Shown piece after piece: positions 62,514 through 64,000 of a DNA stretch of 64,000 nucleotides; position 1 is the stretch's first letter, and the number at the start of each line of letters is the position of its first letter. This DNA comes from Paracoccaceae bacterium (lineage in GTDB: Bacteria; Pseudomonadota; Alphaproteobacteria; Rhodobacterales; Rhodobacteraceae). The stretch spans positions 151,615-215,614 of the forward strand of contig JALHOL010000008.1 of assembly GCA_022843025.1 (NCBI GenBank), given 5' to 3'. The notes below the pieces were generated by a model. That model was given only the letters and a program-made list of their open reading frames with translations, was not told the DNA's origin and did not search any database. Position numbers and translations under genes: made by a program.

Positions 62514-63875
62514 TCAGATCGCGGCAGAGTGCTGCGCCTTGCTGTGATCATAGGCATCAAAGGCGCGGGCGATCATGCGGGTCAGGGGCCGCGCTTTGGG
62601 CGGGATGGAAAGCCCATCGGTGGACAGATCCACCATGCCGGGGAAGGCGTCGCTGGCCGCGCGGAGCAGTTGATCGACCCGATCGGCAGGGGTGGCGAAG
62701 CTGCGCAACAGCTCATCCCGGCTGACGTGGAAATCCGACATCAGCGCTTCGATGATCCGGGCGCGAAGCAAGTCTTCGCCCGCAAAGACATGGCCGCGAT
62801 GAGTGGAGAAATGGCCAGCGCGGACGGCCTTGGTGTAATCAGAGGTGCCCGAGACGTTCTGCGCATAGCCCTGCGGAAAACGGCTGATGGATGAGGCGCC
62901 GAGGCCGATCAGGACGGGGGCGGTGTCATCGGTATAGCCCTGAAAGTTGCGGCGCAGGGTGCCGTTCCGGGCAGCAATAGCCATGCTGTCATCGGGGCGA
63001 GCGAAATGGTCGATCCCGATTTCCTGATAGCCATCCCAGGTGAACAGCTGCCGGGCTGTCTCAAACAGGCCGAGGCGTTCTTCCGGTGTGGGCATCGCGT
63101 CGGACGGGATCATCTGTTGGCGGCGGCTCATCCACGGGACATGGGCATAGCCGTAAAGCGCCACACGGTCGGGGGTGAGGGTGAGCAGTTTCTGGACCGA
63201 ATCCGCGATCCGCGTGCGCGTTTGATGCGGCAGGCCATAAAGGATATCGGCGTTCAGGCTGCGCACGCCGCGCGCGCGGATCATGTCGGCGACGCGGCGG
63301 GTCAGATCGTAGCTTTGTTCGCGGCCGATGGTTTTTTGAATCTCGGGGTCGAAATCCTGCACCCCGATGGAGGCGCGGTTCATGCCCGAGGCGGCGAGTG
63401 CGTCGAGGCGGTCTTCGTCAATTTCGTTCGGGTCAATCTCGACCGAGAACTCCGCGCCGTCGCCCATGGGGACAGTGGCAAAGATCGTGTCGGCCAGATC
63501 GCGCATCAGATCGGCGGGCAGAAGGGTGGGCGTGCCGCCGCCCCAATGCAGCCGCGACAGGGTGATGCCGGGGGCAAGGTGGCGTTTCAGCAGCGCGATT
63601 TCCGCCTTGAGCGTGGCAGCATAGGCGCGGACGGGGATATCGGAGGAGGTGCCCTGTGTGCGGCAGGCGCAGAACCAGCACAGGCGGCGGCAGAAGGGCA
63701 CATGCAGGTAGAGCGAGATGGCCGAACCGGCCGGGATTGCCTGTATCCACTGAACAAACGCGCTTTCACCGACACCCGGCGCGAAGTGCGGCGCGGTGGG
63801 GTAACTGGTGTACCGCGGAACGCGCGCGTCAAAAAGACCAAGGCGGGTGAGTTGCGATTCATGTGTCATTCGCAT
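62514..63875 (-). CDS. hemN: oxygen-independent coproporphyrinogen III oxidase
   Basis: This radical SAM enzyme decarboxylates coproporphyrinogen III without oxygen for heme and bacteriochlorophyll synthesis. From start 63875 it has 453 residues. The 4Fe-4S motif is CRRLCWFCAC (Cys62, 66, 69, 71), preceded by YLHVPF and followed by HWGGGTPTLL. It matches true HemN rather than HemW in length and N-terminus. ATG 63869 is an alternative start. No clear FNR site was seen upstream. Confidence 0.93.
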   Translation of the reverse strand: MRMTHESQLTRLGLFDARVPRYTSYPTAPHFAPGVGESAFVQWIQAIPAGSAISLYLHVPFCRRLCWFCACRTQGTSSDIPVRAYAATLKAEIALLKRHLAPGITLSRLHWGGGTPTLLPADLMRDLADTIFATVPMGDGAEFSVEIDPNEIDEDRLDALAASGMNRASIGVQDFDPEIQKTIGREQSYDLTRRVADMIRARGVRSLNADILYGLPHQTRTRIADSVQKLLTLTPDRVALYGYAHVPWMSRRQQMIPSDAMPTPEERLGLFETARQLFTWDGYQEIGIDHFARPDDSMAIAARNGTLRRNFQGYTDDTAPVLIGLGASSISRFPQGYAQNVSGTSDYTKAVRAGHFSTHRGHVFAGEDLLRARIIEALMSDFHVSRDELLRSFATPADRVDQLLRAASDAFPGMVDLSTDGLSIPPKARPLTRMIARAFDAYDHSKAQHSAAI

Positions 63876-63979
63876 AGCTTCTGATCCCACATTCTCCAAG
63901 TAAGTCGCTGATTTCGCTGTCGTAATCGTGATATTTCGCATATAAATCATGGCGTTGACGGCTGCGAGGGGCGCGTTTC

Positions 63980-64000
63980 ATGGATCACCTGGAGGGTGCG
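63980..64000 (+). CDS. possible start of a gene divergent from hemN, cut by the window edge
   Basis: An ATG at 63980 follows GAGGGGCG, about 10 bases upstream, and opens a frame of seven codons before the window ends. Too little is visible to identify a product. Confidence 0.3.

Noticed and set aside
63876..64000. FNR box expected upstream of hemN
   Set aside because: No TTGAT-N4-ATCAA or near match was found in the visible 125 bases; a site could lie beyond the window.

Overview
This window is high-GC, densely packed chromosomal DNA from an alphaproteobacterium, most likely a member of the Rhodobacterales (Rhodobacter/Paracoccus/Gemmobacter type). The evidence is the gene set rather than any single marker: a small alphaproteobacterial SRP RNA, a TrcR-type (DUF1013) cell-cycle regulator, an aa3-type cytochrome oxidase subunit IV, a membrane-anchored CycM-like cytochrome c, COQ9, ETF-ubiquinone oxidoreductase, phaAB, a DmdC-like acyl-CoA dehydrogenase and an RTX protein ending in a Hint domain. 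No tRNA, rRNA, CRISPR array, prophage or insertion sequence was seen. Most of the window reads as core metabolism and housekeeping.

Layout. 1-5.2 kb: lysA (cut by the window edge), a quinone oxidoreductase, argH with a tail of three tiny lipoproteins and a DUF2834 membrane protein, and a TlpA-type thioredoxin. 5.3-9 kb: tag, a degenerate EAL protein, and phaA-phaB for polyhydroxybutyrate synthesis with two palindromes between them. 9-13 kb: EamA exporter, DUF465, TrmN6-like methyltransferase, DUF2007, decaprenyl diphosphate synthase and two paralogous small OB-fold exported proteins. 13-18.2 kb: ispE, a TPR protein, ETF-QO and greA. 18.2-24.2 kb: a membrane protein of unknown function, threonylcarbamoyl-AMP synthase, acyl-CoA dehydrogenase plus MBL hydrolase, the oxidase subunit IV and a lipoprotein. 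24.2-28.4 kb: azlCD, mobA, a mobB fusion, a GNAT protein and mscL. 28.4-31 kb: ald with divergent Lrp regulator, then rpsU. 31-38 kb: coq9, a second quinone oxidoreductase, a host-attachment-family protein, an RNase T2-like protein, trcR, and the dnaX/ebfC/recR group.

38-44.5 kb is one functional unit: a DctB/DctD-type two-component system followed by tctC-tctB-tctA, a tripartite tricarboxylate transporter. The response regulator carries GAFPGA where sigma-54 activators normally have GAFTGA. 44.6-48.9 kb is a single 1408-residue RTX/Hint protein. 49.4-55.3 kb: SRP RNA, HAD hydrolase, a CpdB-like phosphodiesterase, nudC, an SRPBCC protein, pheA and cycM. 55.4-62.5 kb: a tightly overlapped Yej-type oligopeptide ABC operon ending in a glycosyltransferase, then hemN.

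The least explained DNA is a family of short perfect palindromes built on the core TGACGCA/TGCGTCA. They form arrays between convergent genes at 19.29-19.41 kb and 30.20-30.31 kb. Their arms differ from copy to copy, but always symmetrically. A related AT-rich pair lies at 9.05-9.09 kb. Other items worth checking are the mobB fusion, the GAFPGA regulator, a greA leader hairpin, and an orphan plus-strand terminator in the gene-poor stretch upstream of the SRP RNA.
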